Of a DNA stretch of 64,000 nt, positions 20,094 to 29,127 are shown in pieces. Every line of letters starts with the position of its first letter. Position 1 is the stretch's first letter. The notes under the pieces are model-generated. The model saw only the letters and a program-made list of their open reading frames with translations. It had not been told where the DNA came from and searched no databases. The translations under genes and the position numbers were made by a program. This DNA is from Marivivens aquimaris (GTDB lineage Bacteria; Pseudomonadota; Alphaproteobacteria; Rhodobacterales; Rhodobacteraceae), in assembly GCF_015220045.1 (NCBI RefSeq), contig NZ_JADBGB010000001.1, positions 2,420,001 through 2,484,000 on the forward strand, given 5' to 3'.

Positions 20094-22490
20094 TTAGCCG
20101 CGGAGCGTCCCGCCCGTGGCCTTGGTCACTTTCTCGATGATCTTGGCACCAACGGCCTCGATATCCTTGTCCTTCAGCGTCGCATCCTTGGGCTGGAGGC
20201 GGACAGTAATCGCGAGCGATTTCTTACCTTCACCTAGGCTGCCACCGATGAATTCGTCGAACACGCGAACTTCTTCGATCAGCGCCTTGTCGGCACCTGC
20301 AGCGGCGTTGACCAGCGTCAGAGCCTCGACATCCGCGTCGACGATGAACGCAAAATCACGCTCGACCGCTTGCAGTTCGGAGATATCCATTGCCGGACGG
20401 CTGGAGGTCGCGTTCTTCGGCAGCGGGATATCCTGCGGGAAGATCGTGAAGGCCACGACCGGCCCTTTGAGGTCAAACTCGCTGATGATTTTCGGGTGAA
20501 GTTCACCGAAGACGCCGAGCGTCTTCTTCGGTCCGAGGCAGAAGCGACCATGACGACTGGGGTGGAACCAATCCGGACCGCCGCGCATGATCTGCATCTT
20601 TGCCGGAGCACCGATCGCCGCGAGGATCGCCTCTGCATCGGCCTTGGCATCATAAAGATCGACCGGACGCGATGCGCCGTGGACATCCTTCGGACCAGTC
20701 CGACCAACGAGGATACCCGCGATTTGCAGGTTCTGCTGGTTCGGCTCTACGCCGTGGAAGACATGACCGACTTCGAACAGCGCGAGGTCAGCGATGCCGC
20801 GCGCCTGATTGCGAGCGGCTGCACGCAGCAGGCCCGGCAGCAGGTCCGAACGCATGTGGCTCATGTCGGACGAAATCGGGTTCTCCAAACGGGTCACATC
20901 GGTGCCACCGCCAAACAGCTTGTCGGCCGCTTCGTCGATGAACGAATAGGTGACGCACTCGTTGTAACCGAGCGACGCAGCGGTGCGGCGGCCAGTCGAG
21001 GTGCGCACCTGCATCGGGGTAAGAACCGGCTTCGGTACGCCAGCCGAGGCACGCGAAAGCGGCTTGCCTTCAAGCTTGGTCAGCGATGCGATGCGGGCGA
21101 CTTCTTCGACGAGGTCAGCTTCGCCCTGAACGTCCGGACGCCACGACGGAACGTGCGCCATATCCTTTTCCATGCGGAAACCGAGCGCGGTCAGCGTCTG
21201 GCGCTGTTCGCTTTCGGGGATATCCATGCCAACGAGGCTTTGAACGCGCTTCGAATCCAGCTTGTAAGCACGGCTGTGATCCGGAACGGCACCGGCTTGA
21301 ACCAGCTCGGACGCTTCACCACCAGCGATGTCGACGATCATGCGCACGGCATGTTCGAGGCCCTCGGGCGTGAACTCCGGATCGACTCCGCGTTCAAAAC
21401 GGTAGCGTGCATCGGAGTTGATCTTGAGCGCACGGCCCGCATAGGCGATCTGGATCGGATCCCACCACGCGCTTTCGACGAAGACATTGACGGTCTCGTC
21501 GGTGCAGCCGGTGACTTCACCACCCATGATACCCGCGATGCTCTCGACACCGGTGTCATCCGAGATGATCATGGTGCCGGCGGGGATGGTGTAGCTCTTT
21601 TCGTCGAGGGCAACGATCTCTTCACCACCCGCAGCGCGGTGAACGCGCAGGTTTCCGTTAACCTTGTCCGCGTCAAAGACGTGCAGCGGGCGGTTCAGGT
21701 CGTAGGTGTAGAAGTTCGTCACGTCCACGAGGAACGAGATCGGGCGCAGGCCGATAGCGGTCAGACGGTCCTGAAGCCACTGCGGCGACGGGCCGTTCTT
21801 CACGCCTTTGATCAGGCGACCACAGAACAGCGGGCAGCCGTCCAGCGTGTCGTCGTCAATGGTGACGTCGATGTCCGACTTGAATGAAGCCTCAACCGAC
21901 TCAACTGAGAGCGGCTTGAGCTTGCCCAGACCACGCGCAGCAAGGTCGCGCGCAATGCCGCGAACCCCCAGAGCGTCACCGCGGTTCGGCGTGATCGCAA
22001 TCTCGATGACCGGTTCGATCTTCGACGGGTCGTTCTGCGCGAGCCAGTCGACAAAGGTCTGGCCGACTTCGCCCGAGGGAAGTTCGATAATGCCGTTGTG
22101 CTCGTCCGACAGTTCCAGCTCGCGCTCGGAACACATCATACCGCGGCTTTCAACGCCGCGGATGTTGCCCACGCTCAGCGTCACGTCGATCCCCGGCACG
22201 TAGTCGCCCGGCTTGGCCAGAACGACGGTGATGCCTTCGCGCGCGTTCGGTGCGCCGCAAACGATCTGCACTTCGCCTTCGTCCGAAGCGACCTTGCAGA
22301 CGCGCAGACGGTCTGCATCGGGATGCTGCTCGGCGCTGGTGACCTTAGCGATGGTGAACGACTTCAGCGCATCGGCGGGGTTCTCGACGCCTTCGACTTC
22401 AAGACCGAGGTCGGTCAGCGCTTCTTCGATTTCAGTCAGCGACGCATCGGTATCGAGGTGCTGCTTGAGCCAGGAAAGAGTGAATTTCAT
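20094..22490 (-). CDS. pheT: Phenylalanine-tRNA ligase beta subunit
   Basis: Large subunit of the alpha2-beta2 synthetase that charges tRNA-Phe. The 798-residue length is normal. It has an N-terminal EMAP-like tRNA-binding domain (KVTSAEQHPDADRLRVCKV), the B3/B4 editing region, B5, the core, and a C-terminal anticodon-binding FDX-ACB domain (ERDFAFIVDADVEALTLV and after). It lies 12 bases after pheS and is clearly co-transcribed with it. Confidence 0.97.
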   Translation of the reverse strand: MKFTLSWLKQHLDTDASLTEIEEALTDLGLEVEGVENPADALKSFTIAKVTSAEQHPDADRLRVCKVASDEGEVQIVCGAPNAREGITVVLAKPGDYVPGIDVTLSVGNIRGVESRGMMCSERELELSDEHNGIIELPSGEVGQTFVDWLAQNDPSKIEPVIEIAITPNRGDALGVRGIARDLAARGLGKLKPLSVESVEASFKSDIDVTIDDDTLDGCPLFCGRLIKGVKNGPSPQWLQDRLTAIGLRPISFLVDVTNFYTYDLNRPLHVFDADKVNGNLRVHRAAGGEEIVALDEKSYTIPAGTMIISDDTGVESIAGIMGGEVTGCTDETVNVFVESAWWDPIQIAYAGRALKINSDARYRFERGVDPEFTPEGLEHAVRMIVDIAGGEASELVQAGAVPDHSRAYKLDSKRVQSLVGMDIPESEQRQTLTALGFRMEKDMAHVPSWRPDVQGEADLVEEVARIASLTKLEGKPLSRASAGVPKPVLTPMQVRTSTGRRTAASLGYNECVTYSFIDEAADKLFGGGTDVTRLENPISSDMSHMRSDLLPGLLRAAARNQARGIADLALFEVGHVFHGVEPNQQNLQIAGILVGRTGPKDVHGASRPVDLYDAKADAEAILAAIGAPAKMQIMRGGPDWFHPSRHGRFCLGPKKTLGVFGELHPKIISEFDLKGPVVAFTIFPQDIPLPKNATSSRPAMDISELQAVERDFAFIVDADVEALTLVNAAAGADKALIEEVRVFDEFIGGSLGEGKKSLAITVRLQPKDATLKDKDIEAVGAKIIEKVTKATGGTLRG

Positions 22491-22502
22491 CGTAATATCT
22501 CC

Positions 22503-23573
22503 TTAGCGGCTCAGACCGCCGTGCAGGGTCGGCACGTCGAGGGCAGAGAAACCGTAGTGGCGCAGCCAGCGCAGATCGCTGTCGAAGAAGGCGCGCAGGT
22601 CGGGGATGCCGTATTTCAGCATGGCGATACGGTCGATGCCGATACCGAAGGCAAAACCCTGCCATTCGTTCGGATCGACGCCTGCGGCTTCCAGAACCTT
22701 CGGGTGCACCATGCCGGAGCCGAGGATTTCGAGCCAGTCGTCGCCCTCACCCACGGTGACCTTGCCGTCTTCCCACTTGCACTGGACGTCAACCTCAGCC
22801 GACGGCTCGGTGAACGGGAAGTGCGAGGCGCGGAAACGGGTCTTCACGCGCTTACCGAAGAAGGCAGAGAGGAATTCCTCAAGCACCCACTTCAGGTTCG
22901 CCATGCTGATGTCTTTGCCGATGGCGAGGCCCTCGACCTGATTGAACATCGGGGTGTGGGTCTGGTCGTAGTCGGCGCGATACACGCGGCCCGGTGCGAT
23001 CACGCGGATCGGGGCGCCGTTCTTTTCAAGCGCACGGATCTGCACCGGCGAGGTGTGAGTGCGGAGCACCGGCGGTGCGTCGTTCGAACCTTCCGGCGTC
23101 TTCATATAGAAGGTGTCCATCTCGGCGCGGGCCGAGTGGTGGCTGGGGATGTTCAGGGCGTCGAAGTTGTACCAGTCGCTTTCGATCTGGGGGCCTTCGG
23201 CCACGGTGAAGCCCATATCAGCGAAGATCGCCATGACCTCTTCAGTCACTTGGCTGATCGGGTGGACCGTGCCTTGACGTGCGTGGCGCGACGGCAGCGT
23301 GACGTCGAGCCATTCGGACTTCAGGCGCTCTTCGAGCGCGGCATCGGCCAGTGCGGTTTTCTTTGCGGCCAGCGCGGCGTTGATCTCGTCCTTCAGCGCG
23401 TTCAGAGCGGGACCGGCAACCTGCCGCTCTTCGGGCGTCATCTTGCCCAGCTCACGCATCTTGAGGCTTACTTCACCCTTCTTGCCAACGGCGGCAAGAC
23501 GGACTTCTTCGATGGCCGCCTCGTCCGAGGCATTGGCAATCAGGTCCAGATATTTGGCTTTCAGGTCGTCCAT
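22503..23573 (-). CDS. pheS: Phenylalanine-tRNA ligase alpha subunit
   Basis: Catalytic subunit of 356 residues. It has an N-terminal coiled coil (about residues 1-90), then class II synthetase motifs: motif 2 around [21 protein letters not shown] and motif 3 around [17 protein letters not shown]. Aminoacyl-adenylate formation occurs in this subunit. The rplT terminator at 23665-23692 lies upstream, so pheST has its own promoter between that hairpin and 23573. Confidence 0.97.
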   Translation of the reverse strand: MDDLKAKYLDLIANASDEAAIEEVRLAAVGKKGEVSLKMRELGKMTPEERQVAGPALNALKDEINAALAAKKTALADAALEERLKSEWLDVTLPSRHARQGTVHPISQVTEEVMAIFADMGFTVAEGPQIESDWYNFDALNIPSHHSARAEMDTFYMKTPEGSNDAPPVLRTHTSPVQIRALEKNGAPIRVIAPGRVYRADYDQTHTPMFNQVEGLAIGKDISMANLKWVLEEFLSAFFGKRVKTRFRASHFPFTEPSAEVDVQCKWEDGKVTVGEGDDWLEILGSGMVHPKVLEAAGVDPNEWQGFAFGIGIDRIAMLKYGIPDLRAFFDSDLRWLRHYGFSALDVPTLHGGLSR

Positions 23574-23664
23574 GACATGCCCTTTGCAACTTGCTTGGCT
23601 TGCAATTACCCCGCCTACCCCGAAGGCACAAGCATTGCGCCTTAAGCTGGGATGCGGACAAAGA

Positions 23665-23692
23665 AAAAGGCCGCCCCGCAGGACGGCCTTTT
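23665..23692 (-). terminator. Rho-independent terminator after rplT
   Basis: AAAAGGCCG and CGGCCTTTT form a 9-base stem around CCCCGCAGGA; on the minus strand it is followed by TCTTTG. It lies 23 bases after the rplT stop. Confidence 0.88.
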
Positions 23693-23715
23693 CAATCGTG
23701 TGCTAACGCGAGTGA

Positions 23716-24081
23716 TTAGGCGGCCAGAGCGGCACGTGCCTTTTCAGCGATTGCGTTAAATGCTTCCGGCTCGTGGACGGCCAGATCAGCAAGAACCTTA
23801 CGGTCAACTTCGATACCGGCTTTGGCCAGACCGTTGATGAACTTCGAGTAGGTCAGCGATTCGTCATATGCACGGACAGCAGCGTTGATACGCTGGATCC
23901 ACAGAGCGCGGAAATTACGCTTGCGGGTCTTACGGTCGCGGGTCGCATATTGGTTGGCCTTGTCTACGGCCTGACGAGCGACTTTGAAGGTGCGGGAGCG
24001 GCGGTCATAATAACCTTTGGCCGCGTCAAGGACCTTCTTGTGACGACGATGAGTGACGGTACCACCTTTGGTGCGCGACAT
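23716..24081 (-). CDS. rplT: 50S ribosomal protein L20
   Basis: Ribosome assembly protein of 121 residues. The start [18 protein letters not shown] and the middle [15 protein letters not shown] are the conserved L20 signature. It follows rpmI by 13 bases in the usual rpmI-rplT pair. infC, often upstream in other bacteria, is absent here; a small membrane gene and pyk lie there instead. Confidence 0.98.
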   Translation of the reverse strand: MSRTKGGTVTHRRHKKVLDAAKGYYDRRSRTFKVARQAVDKANQYATRDRKTRKRNFRALWIQRINAAVRAYDESLTYSKFINGLAKAGIEVDRKVLADLAVHEPEAFNAIAEKARAALAA

Positions 24082-24094
24082 GGTTCAGGCCTCC

Positions 24095-24295
24095 TTAGCG
24101 GTCGTAGGGCATGTAGGACTTGACGATCTTCGCATCGGGTGCGGAGAGCGTCGTGGTGCCACGAGCGTCACGGATGAACTTCGTGGTGCGTTTGATCATG
24201 CCGTGGCGCTTGCCAGCCTGACCAGCTTTGACCTTGCCGGACGCGGTCACTTTGAAGCGCTTTTTGGCGCTCGATTTAGTCTTCATTTTGGGCAT
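24095..24295 (-). CDS. rpmI: 50S ribosomal protein L35
   Basis: Basic 66-residue protein starting [17 protein letters not shown], the universal L35 N-terminus, and ending with YMPYDR. An in-frame ATG 48 bases upstream is rejected because L35 starts at MPKMK and GAAGGAGACGG precedes the chosen ATG. Confidence 0.98.
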   Translation of the reverse strand: MPKMKTKSSAKKRFKVTASGKVKAGQAGKRHGMIKRTTKFIRDARGTTTLSAPDAKIVKSYMPYDR

Positions 24296-24405
24296 TTCCG
24301 TCTCCTTCGGAAGGTGCGGTTTACGCGCGACTCGGCATGCCACATAAGCCGGTCACACGGTTAGAGCGCGCCGTATAGGGCCGCTCGGCGAATTTAGCAA
24401 GAGCG

Positions 24406-24630
24406 TTAGTGGAGGAAACGCGCCACGACCCGCATAAAAGCTTCGGGCACTTCGTCCAACGTGTAGGTGTGGTTGTTCAGGGCGAGAACGACCAACGATC
24501 CTCCGGCGAACACCATGATCGATGCAGCTTTCGGAGCTCTTCCTTCGGAAAGCGCCCCCACAATGGGTGGGAGCGCGAGGCCTAACAAAATCAGGCCGAC
24601 AACTAGTAATAAATCTGTGTCCATATCCAC
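24406..24630 (-). CDS. Small membrane protein of unknown function
   Basis: A 74-residue protein with two hydrophobic stretches: LLLVVGLILLGLALPPIVGAL near residues 7-27 and SIMVFAGGSLVVLAL near 37-51. The C-terminal end (TYTLDEVPEAFMRVVARFLH) looks like an amphipathic helix. It lies 23 bases after pyk on the same strand, so it is probably on the pyk transcript. I do not recognise a characterised family. Confidence 0.7.
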   Translation of the reverse strand: MDMDTDLLLVVGLILLGLALPPIVGALSEGRAPKAASIMVFAGGSLVVLALNNHTYTLDEVPEAFMRVVARFLH

Positions 24631-24653
24631 ATTACCTAATGAATAAGGATACC

Positions 24654-26099
24654 TTATTCACTATCGGCGTTGTGGATCAAACGTTCTTCGCAAGGAGCAA
24701 CGCGCAGGATGTTGGTCGAACCCGGCGTGTTGAACGGAACACCGGCGGTGACGATGATCTTGTCCGACTCTTCAGCGAAGCCTTCAGCCTTGGCTGCACG
24801 GATCGCACCGATGACGGCCGACTTGAAGCGGTCAACGCTGTCGGTCATCGCGGTGTTCACGCCCCAGCTCAGGCACAGACGGCGCGCCGTGCGCTCGAAC
24901 GTGGTGAGGGCGATGATCGGAACGCGCGGACGTTCCCGCGACACGAGCAGAGCCGTGGTGCCCGACTGCGAGAAGCAGCAGATCGCGGCGATCTTGGTCT
25001 TTTCCGCGATTTCGCGAGCCGCCGAAACGATGCCGTCAGCAACGGTCTCGTGGGCGATGCGGCGCTGGGATTCAATGATCTCGATGTAGGTCGGATCCGA
25101 TTCCACTTCGTTAGCGACGTTGTTCATGGTGGTCACAGCTTCGACCGGGAACTGACCAGCGGCCGATTCTGCCGAAAGCATGATCGCGTCTGCGCCTTCG
25201 TAGATCGCGGTCGCAACGTCCGAAACTTCCGCGCGGGTCGGCATCGGGCTTTCGATCATCGATTCGAGCATCTGGGTCGCAACGATAACCGGCTTGGCAG
25301 CAGCGCGGCATTTACGGATCAGGCGCTTCTGGATCGGCGGAACGTTGGCGACGGGCAGTTCAACGCCGAGGTCACCACGGGCAACCATGATACCGTCGGA
25401 AACCGCGAGGATGTCGTCGAATGCTTTGACGGCAGCCGGCTTCTCGATCTTGGCGAGGATAGCAGCGCGGCCATTGCAGAGCTGGCGTGCTTCTTCGACG
25501 TCCGACGGACGCTGAACAAACGACAGAGCCAGCCAATCAACGCCGAGGCTACAGACGAACTCGAGGTCCTTGCGGTCTTTCTCGGACAGCGCCGGAACCG
25601 GCAGCACGACGTCAGGAACGTTCACGCCCTTACGGTTCGAGATCATGCCGCCAACGGTGACTTCACAGTCAGCGAAATCACGGCCGCAGTCTTTGACCTT
25701 GAGGCGGATTTTACCGTCGTTCACCAGCAGGTTGGCACCAGGCTCGAGAGCGTCGAAGATTTCCTTGTGCGGAAGCTTCACGCGGGTGCTGTCGCCTTCT
25801 TCGTCCTTAAGGTCGAGGCGGAAGTCCTGACCGACTTCGAGCATTTCTTCGCCGTTCTTGAAAACACCGACGCGCAGTTTCGGGCCCTGAAGGTCGGCGA
25901 GAATACCGATCGCGCCGCCACAGTCTTTCTCGACCTGGCGGATGATATCGTAGCGCGCTTGGATCTCGCTGTGGTCACCGTGGCTCATATTCAGGCGGAA
26001 CACGTCGGCTCCTGCCTCATGAAGTGCGCGGATCATTTCGTAGCTGCTGGAAGCCGGGCCCAGCGTAGCAACGATCTTTACGTTGCGGTGACGTTTCAT
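24654..26099 (-). CDS. pyk: Pyruvate kinase
   Basis: Transfers phosphate from phosphoenolpyruvate to ADP in lower glycolysis. The 481-residue protein starts with KIVATLGPASSS, followed by RLNMSHGDH, the catalytic-region motif AKIEKPAAVKAFDDIL, and VARGDLGVELP, in the right order. The C-terminal allosteric domain is present. It is divergent from the DUF1244 gene across a 224-base gap. Confidence 0.97.
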   Translation of the reverse strand: MKRHRNVKIVATLGPASSSYEMIRALHEAGADVFRLNMSHGDHSEIQARYDIIRQVEKDCGGAIGILADLQGPKLRVGVFKNGEEMLEVGQDFRLDLKDEEGDSTRVKLPHKEIFDALEPGANLLVNDGKIRLKVKDCGRDFADCEVTVGGMISNRKGVNVPDVVLPVPALSEKDRKDLEFVCSLGVDWLALSFVQRPSDVEEARQLCNGRAAILAKIEKPAAVKAFDDILAVSDGIMVARGDLGVELPVANVPPIQKRLIRKCRAAAKPVIVATQMLESMIESPMPTRAEVSDVATAIYEGADAIMLSAESAAGQFPVEAVTTMNNVANEVESDPTYIEIIESQRRIAHETVADGIVSAAREIAEKTKIAAICCFSQSGTTALLVSRERPRVPIIALTTFERTARRLCLSWGVNTAMTDSVDRFKSAVIGAIRAAKAEGFAEESDKIIVTAGVPFNTPGSTNILRVAPCEERLIHNADSE

Positions 26100-26323
26100 C
26101 CCAAAGTCCTCGTATCTGCCGTGTGATAAGGTCCGTTAACGCTAACGCACCATTTGCGCCCCTTATTGCGCAAAAGCTGTTCGGCCTCAACTAGACTATT
26201 CGAACCTACGAAAATATGACACCACCCGCCTAGAGATGTGACCTCAAATCCCTACCTTACAGAGTGTCACGAACGTTATCCTTAAGCGGCAGTCCGCCAA
26301 AAGGCATCTCAGGAGGAGTTATC
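26100..26323. promoter_or_regulatory. Divergent promoter region, pyk and DUF1244 gene
   Basis: A 224-base gap, AT-richer than the flanking genes, with no coding sequence or strong hairpin that I can see. The motif GTTAACGCTAACGC at 26133-26146 contains the direct repeat GTTAACGC/CTAACGC, and could bind a regulator. AGGAGGAG at 26311-26318 is a near-perfect ribosome site for the DUF1244 gene. Confidence 0.35.
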
Positions 26324-26641
26324 ATGGACGACCAGACGCGCATCGAACTCGAAGCCGCAGCATTCCGCGCCCTGCGCGATCACCTGATGGAAAAGCGCAC
26401 CGATGTGCAGAACATCGACATGATGAACCTCGCAGGCTTCTGCCGTAACTGTCTGTCGCGCTGGTACCAAGAGGCCGCAAACGAGCGTGGCATCGAAATG
26501 GACAAAGCCCAAGCGCGAGAAATCTTCTACGGGATGCCGTTCGAGGAATGGCGCGACCAGCACCAGACCGAAGCCGACGCAGGCAAACAAGCCGAATTCA
26601 AAGAGGCTTTCGCTCGCAACGTCGGTGACACGGCAAAATAG
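26324..26641 (+). CDS. DUF1244 family protein
   Basis: A 105-residue cytoplasmic protein of the DUF1244 family, common in alpha- and gammaproteobacteria and without a settled function. The conserved region GFCRNCLSRWYQEA has the two family Cys residues, and GMPFEEWRDQHQ is also typical. The ATG at 26324 follows a very strong ribosome site; an in-frame ATG 60 bases upstream is unlikely. A terminator follows after 12 bases, so it is a single-gene unit. Confidence 0.88.
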   Translation: MDDQTRIELEAAAFRALRDHLMEKRTDVQNIDMMNLAGFCRNCLSRWYQEAANERGIEMDKAQAREIFYGMPFEEWRDQHQTEADAGKQAEFKEAFARNVGDTAK

Positions 26642-26653
26642 TTTAGCATTTTA

Positions 26654-26684
26654 GGTCAGGACGGATAGTTCTGGCCCTCTTTTT
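26654..26684 (+). terminator. Rho-independent terminator after DUF1244 gene
   Basis: GGTCAGGAC and GTTCTGGCC pair over 9 bases with two G-U pairs around GGATA, followed by CTCTTTTT. Confidence 0.8.
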
Positions 26685-26754
26685 GCATAAGTGGACTCAA
26701 ATGGGTCATTGAGCCGCCGTTACCGTTGCCAGAATAGATATATGGTAACGAACG

Positions 26755-27624
26755 ATGCTGCTCACGTTGTTATTGGCTTCACTTGGCGTTGCGCTCTTCT
26801 CGAGCGCAATGGTCTTGGATTCCACGTCCGATGATAGCACGGACGACGGCGACGATGGTGACGGTTCGACCGAAACCGGAAATAACGAAGGTGACGACAA
26901 CTATGTCGGCACCTCGCTTGCGGACAGCTTCTTCCTTGGCAATGGCGACGACACTGCGACGGGCGGTGACGGCGACGATATGCTTGCCGGCGGAAACGGG
27001 AACGACACGCTTTACGGCGGCACCGGCGAAGACACGATCAGCGGCGGCGCCGATGAAGATGTGGTCGCAGGGGATGGCGGCGACGATATCATCGCAGGTG
27101 ACGGCGGGGATGACATCATCTCCGGCGGTGACGGCAATGACTTTATCGAAGGCGGCACAGATGCCGACACCGTCCACGGTGATAACGGTGACGACATCAT
27201 CTACGGCGGTAGTGGCTACGACTGGCTGTACGGCGATGATGGTGACGACCGGATTTTCGACGTGTTCGGGCGCAATCACCTGTTTGGCGGCAACGGCGAT
27301 GACGTGCTGCGTGGTGGACTGATGTCCACTCTGAACGGTGGCGCAGGCGACGACGTTCTGCACCTGATGGGTGCCATCGGCATCGGCGGCGAAGGCGCCG
27401 ATGTGTTCTGCGTCGAGGACGTCCACGATGATCCGGCTTGGATCAAGGATTTTGTCCCGGCCGAGGACACCCTTATGATCGAGATGGAATCGCCCGAAAC
27501 CGCCGACATCCGCCTCGTGACCGAAGGAGCGGCGACCGTCGTCTACAACGGCGATCAGATCCTCGCCGCGATCGAGGGTGGCGTCATCACCTTGGACCAC
27601 ATCACCCTCGTGGCCTTCAAATAA
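26755..27624 (+). CDS. RTX (haemolysin-type calcium-binding) repeat protein
   Basis: A 289-residue acidic protein. An N-terminal hydrophobic segment (residues 1-20, MLLTLLLASLGVALFSSAMV) is a signal peptide or membrane anchor, followed by an Asp/Gly-rich linker. From about residue 60 to 205 there are roughly fifteen glycine-rich nonapeptides of the GGxGxDxux type, which form a calcium-filled parallel beta-roll. The last 85 residues are not repetitive. RTX proteins are normally exported by a type I system with a C-terminal signal; no such system lies nearby, and the N-terminal hydrophobic segment is unusual. Function unknown: surface structure, adhesion or calcium binding. Confidence 0.85.
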   Translation: MLLTLLLASLGVALFSSAMVLDSTSDDSTDDGDDGDGSTETGNNEGDDNYVGTSLADSFFLGNGDDTATGGDGDDMLAGGNGNDTLYGGTGEDTISGGADEDVVAGDGGDDIIAGDGGDDIISGGDGNDFIEGGTDADTVHGDNGDDIIYGGSGYDWLYGDDGDDRIFDVFGRNHLFGGNGDDVLRGGLMSTLNGGAGDDVLHLMGAIGIGGEGADVFCVEDVHDDPAWIKDFVPAEDTLMIEMESPETADIRLVTEGAATVVYNGDQILAAIEGGVITLDHITLVAFK

Positions 27625-27625
27625 A

Positions 27626-27645
27626 AGGCCGCCCGAAGGCGGCCT
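27626..27645. terminator. Bidirectional terminator between RTX gene and aminotransferase
   Basis: AGGCCGCC and GGCGGCCT form an 8-base stem closed by a CGAA tetraloop. It begins 2 bases after the RTX stop codon and lies 6 bases from the stop of the convergent gene at 27651. A-rich flanks are present on the left; the right flank has CTCGATTATTT. Confidence 0.8.
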
Positions 27646-27650
27646 CTCGA

Positions 27651-28511
27651 TTATTTGGCGGTCTTGAGGCTTTCCTCAATGTAAATCTCGCGCAGGCGCA
27701 ATGACACATCACCGGGTTTGCCTGTGCCGATGGCCGCGCCGTCAATCTCCACCACCGGCTGCACGAAGGTGGTGGCCGAGGTGATGAACGCCTCATCGGC
27801 TTCCTGCGCTTCGGCAATGCTGAAATCGCGCTCTTCGACTTTGAACTGGGCTTCTTCGGCGAAACGCAGAACAGCGGCACGTGTGATGCCGTGCAGGATG
27901 TCGTTCGACAGGGCGCGGGTGATGATGGTGTTGCCTTTGACGATGTAGGCGTTGTTCGAAGTGCCTTCGGTCACGACGCCTTCTTCGACCATCCACGCAT
28001 CGTCGCAGCCCTTCTTCTTGGCCATCATCTTGCCCCACGACGGGTAGAGCAGCTGGGTCGTCTTGATATCGCGGCGCGACCAGCGCTCGTCGGGGATCGA
28101 GATGACTTTGATGCCGGTCTTGATCGACGGCATTTCAACGAGCTTCTTGGCGAAGGTGAACAGGACAATGCCCGACGGTACTTCGTCCGGATCCGGCCAT
28201 GCGAAATCACGGTCAGCCGGTGCGCCGCGGGTGATCTGAAGATAGATGCCGCCCTCTTCGAGGTCGTTGCGCTTGACCAGCTCGCGGTGGATTTCCAGCA
28301 GTTCGTCCATGGTGACGGGGTTGCGCATTTCCAGTTCGGAAAGCGAACGCTCCAGACGTTTGGCGTGGCCGTCGAAATCAACAAGCTTGCCGTCGATGAC
28401 GGAGGTTACTTCATAGACGCCATCCGCCATGAGAAACGCTCGGTCAAAGATCGATACTTTGGCTTCGGTTTCGGGCACATACTCGCCATTGACGTAGACG
28501 GTGCGGGTCAT
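27651..28511 (-). CDS. dat: D-amino-acid transaminase (class IV aminotransferase)
   Basis: PLP enzyme of 286 residues that swaps amino groups between D-amino acids and 2-oxo acids, making D-Glu or D-Ala precursors. The N-terminus MTRTVYVNGEYVPETEAKVSIFD, the PLP-Lys region DIKTTQLLYP and the motif EGTSNNAYIV fit fold type IV. RRDIKT is typical of the D-alanine transaminase group rather than the branched-chain group, but substrate choice in this family is hard to predict. GAGGATCC precedes the start. It is probably a single-gene unit, with a terminator downstream. Confidence 0.85.
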   Translation of the reverse strand: MTRTVYVNGEYVPETEAKVSIFDRAFLMADGVYEVTSVIDGKLVDFDGHAKRLERSLSELEMRNPVTMDELLEIHRELVKRNDLEEGGIYLQITRGAPADRDFAWPDPDEVPSGIVLFTFAKKLVEMPSIKTGIKVISIPDERWSRRDIKTTQLLYPSWGKMMAKKKGCDDAWMVEEGVVTEGTSNNAYIVKGNTIITRALSNDILHGITRAAVLRFAEEAQFKVEERDFSIAEAQEADEAFITSATTFVQPVVEIDGAAIGTGKPGDVSLRLREIYIEESLKTAK

Positions 28512-28565
28512 GGGATCCTCCGATAAAAGTGACGCCTAGCGTCATCGGGCAACCCTGACCCACCG

Positions 28566-29123
28566 TCAAGCCCCGTCAGGCGGCAACACCGAATAGACTG
28601 AGGTTTCGGTGACAATCTTGCGGGCGTCCTGTGCCAGCAGCGCGACCTGCGAATAGTAGTCGATCATCTCGCCTGCCATCTTCGCAATCTTCAGCAAGCT
28701 GGACTTTTCGGCGTCCGATAGCGGTCCGGCCTTTTCGCTATCCGCGACAACGAGGTTCCCGAGCTTCACGCCCTCATGCATGACGCCAACCAGCGTCAGA
28801 CCTTTCGTGGTGGAGTAATTCCCGTTCACGCTATCCAGATCGTCCAGCACAAGCATGGCATCGGCAATGTCGAAGAACTCCGCATCGTGGATATGCGGCG
28901 GTAGCTCGCGCTCCCAGTGTTCCTTCACGATATCCCCATGCGCGCCGATCACGAACTCGACCGAACGAAGGTTCAAATAGAACGCCGCCCGCGACCGCCC
29001 CGTGGCGCGGCATGCAAGCGATGCCAGACGGTCAAAGGTTGCACGGCGGCCGAGGTTCAGTCCCTGCGGAACGCGAACCGAGTCGGTGGCTTTTAGAATG
29101 TTTCTGATAACAATCGATGGCAT
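28566..29123 (-). CDS. GAF-like domain protein, second of a tandem pair
   Basis: A 185-residue cytoplasmic protein whose middle resembles a GAF sensor domain: FDRLASLACRATGRSRAAFYL, then a short strand region FVIGAHG, and later GVKLGNLVVADSEKAGPLSDAE leading into a long C-terminal helix. It has no output domain. It starts 4 bases after its upstream neighbour, to which it looks distantly related. Ligand and partner are unknown. Confidence 0.65.
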   Translation of the reverse strand: MPSIVIRNILKATDSVRVPQGLNLGRRATFDRLASLACRATGRSRAAFYLNLRSVEFVIGAHGDIVKEHWERELPPHIHDAEFFDIADAMLVLDDLDSVNGNYSTTKGLTLVGVMHEGVKLGNLVVADSEKAGPLSDAEKSSLLKIAKMAGEMIDYYSQVALLAQDARKIVTETSVYSVLPPDGA

Positions 29124-29127
29124 CTGC

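Noticed and set aside
20370..21887. A 505-codon open frame opposite pheT
   Set aside because: It is antisense to an unmistakable pheT; no motif or ribosome site supports it.
24296..24405. A ribosomal-protein leader (L20-type) structure before rpmI
   Set aside because: The 110-base gap shows no clear pseudoknot or rRNA-like mimic that I can recognise by eye.
26931..27370. A DNA repeat array or CRISPR-like pattern
   Set aside because: The periodic GGCGGNGACGGC-like units are the coding sequence of RTX nonapeptides, with no constant repeat and unique spacers.
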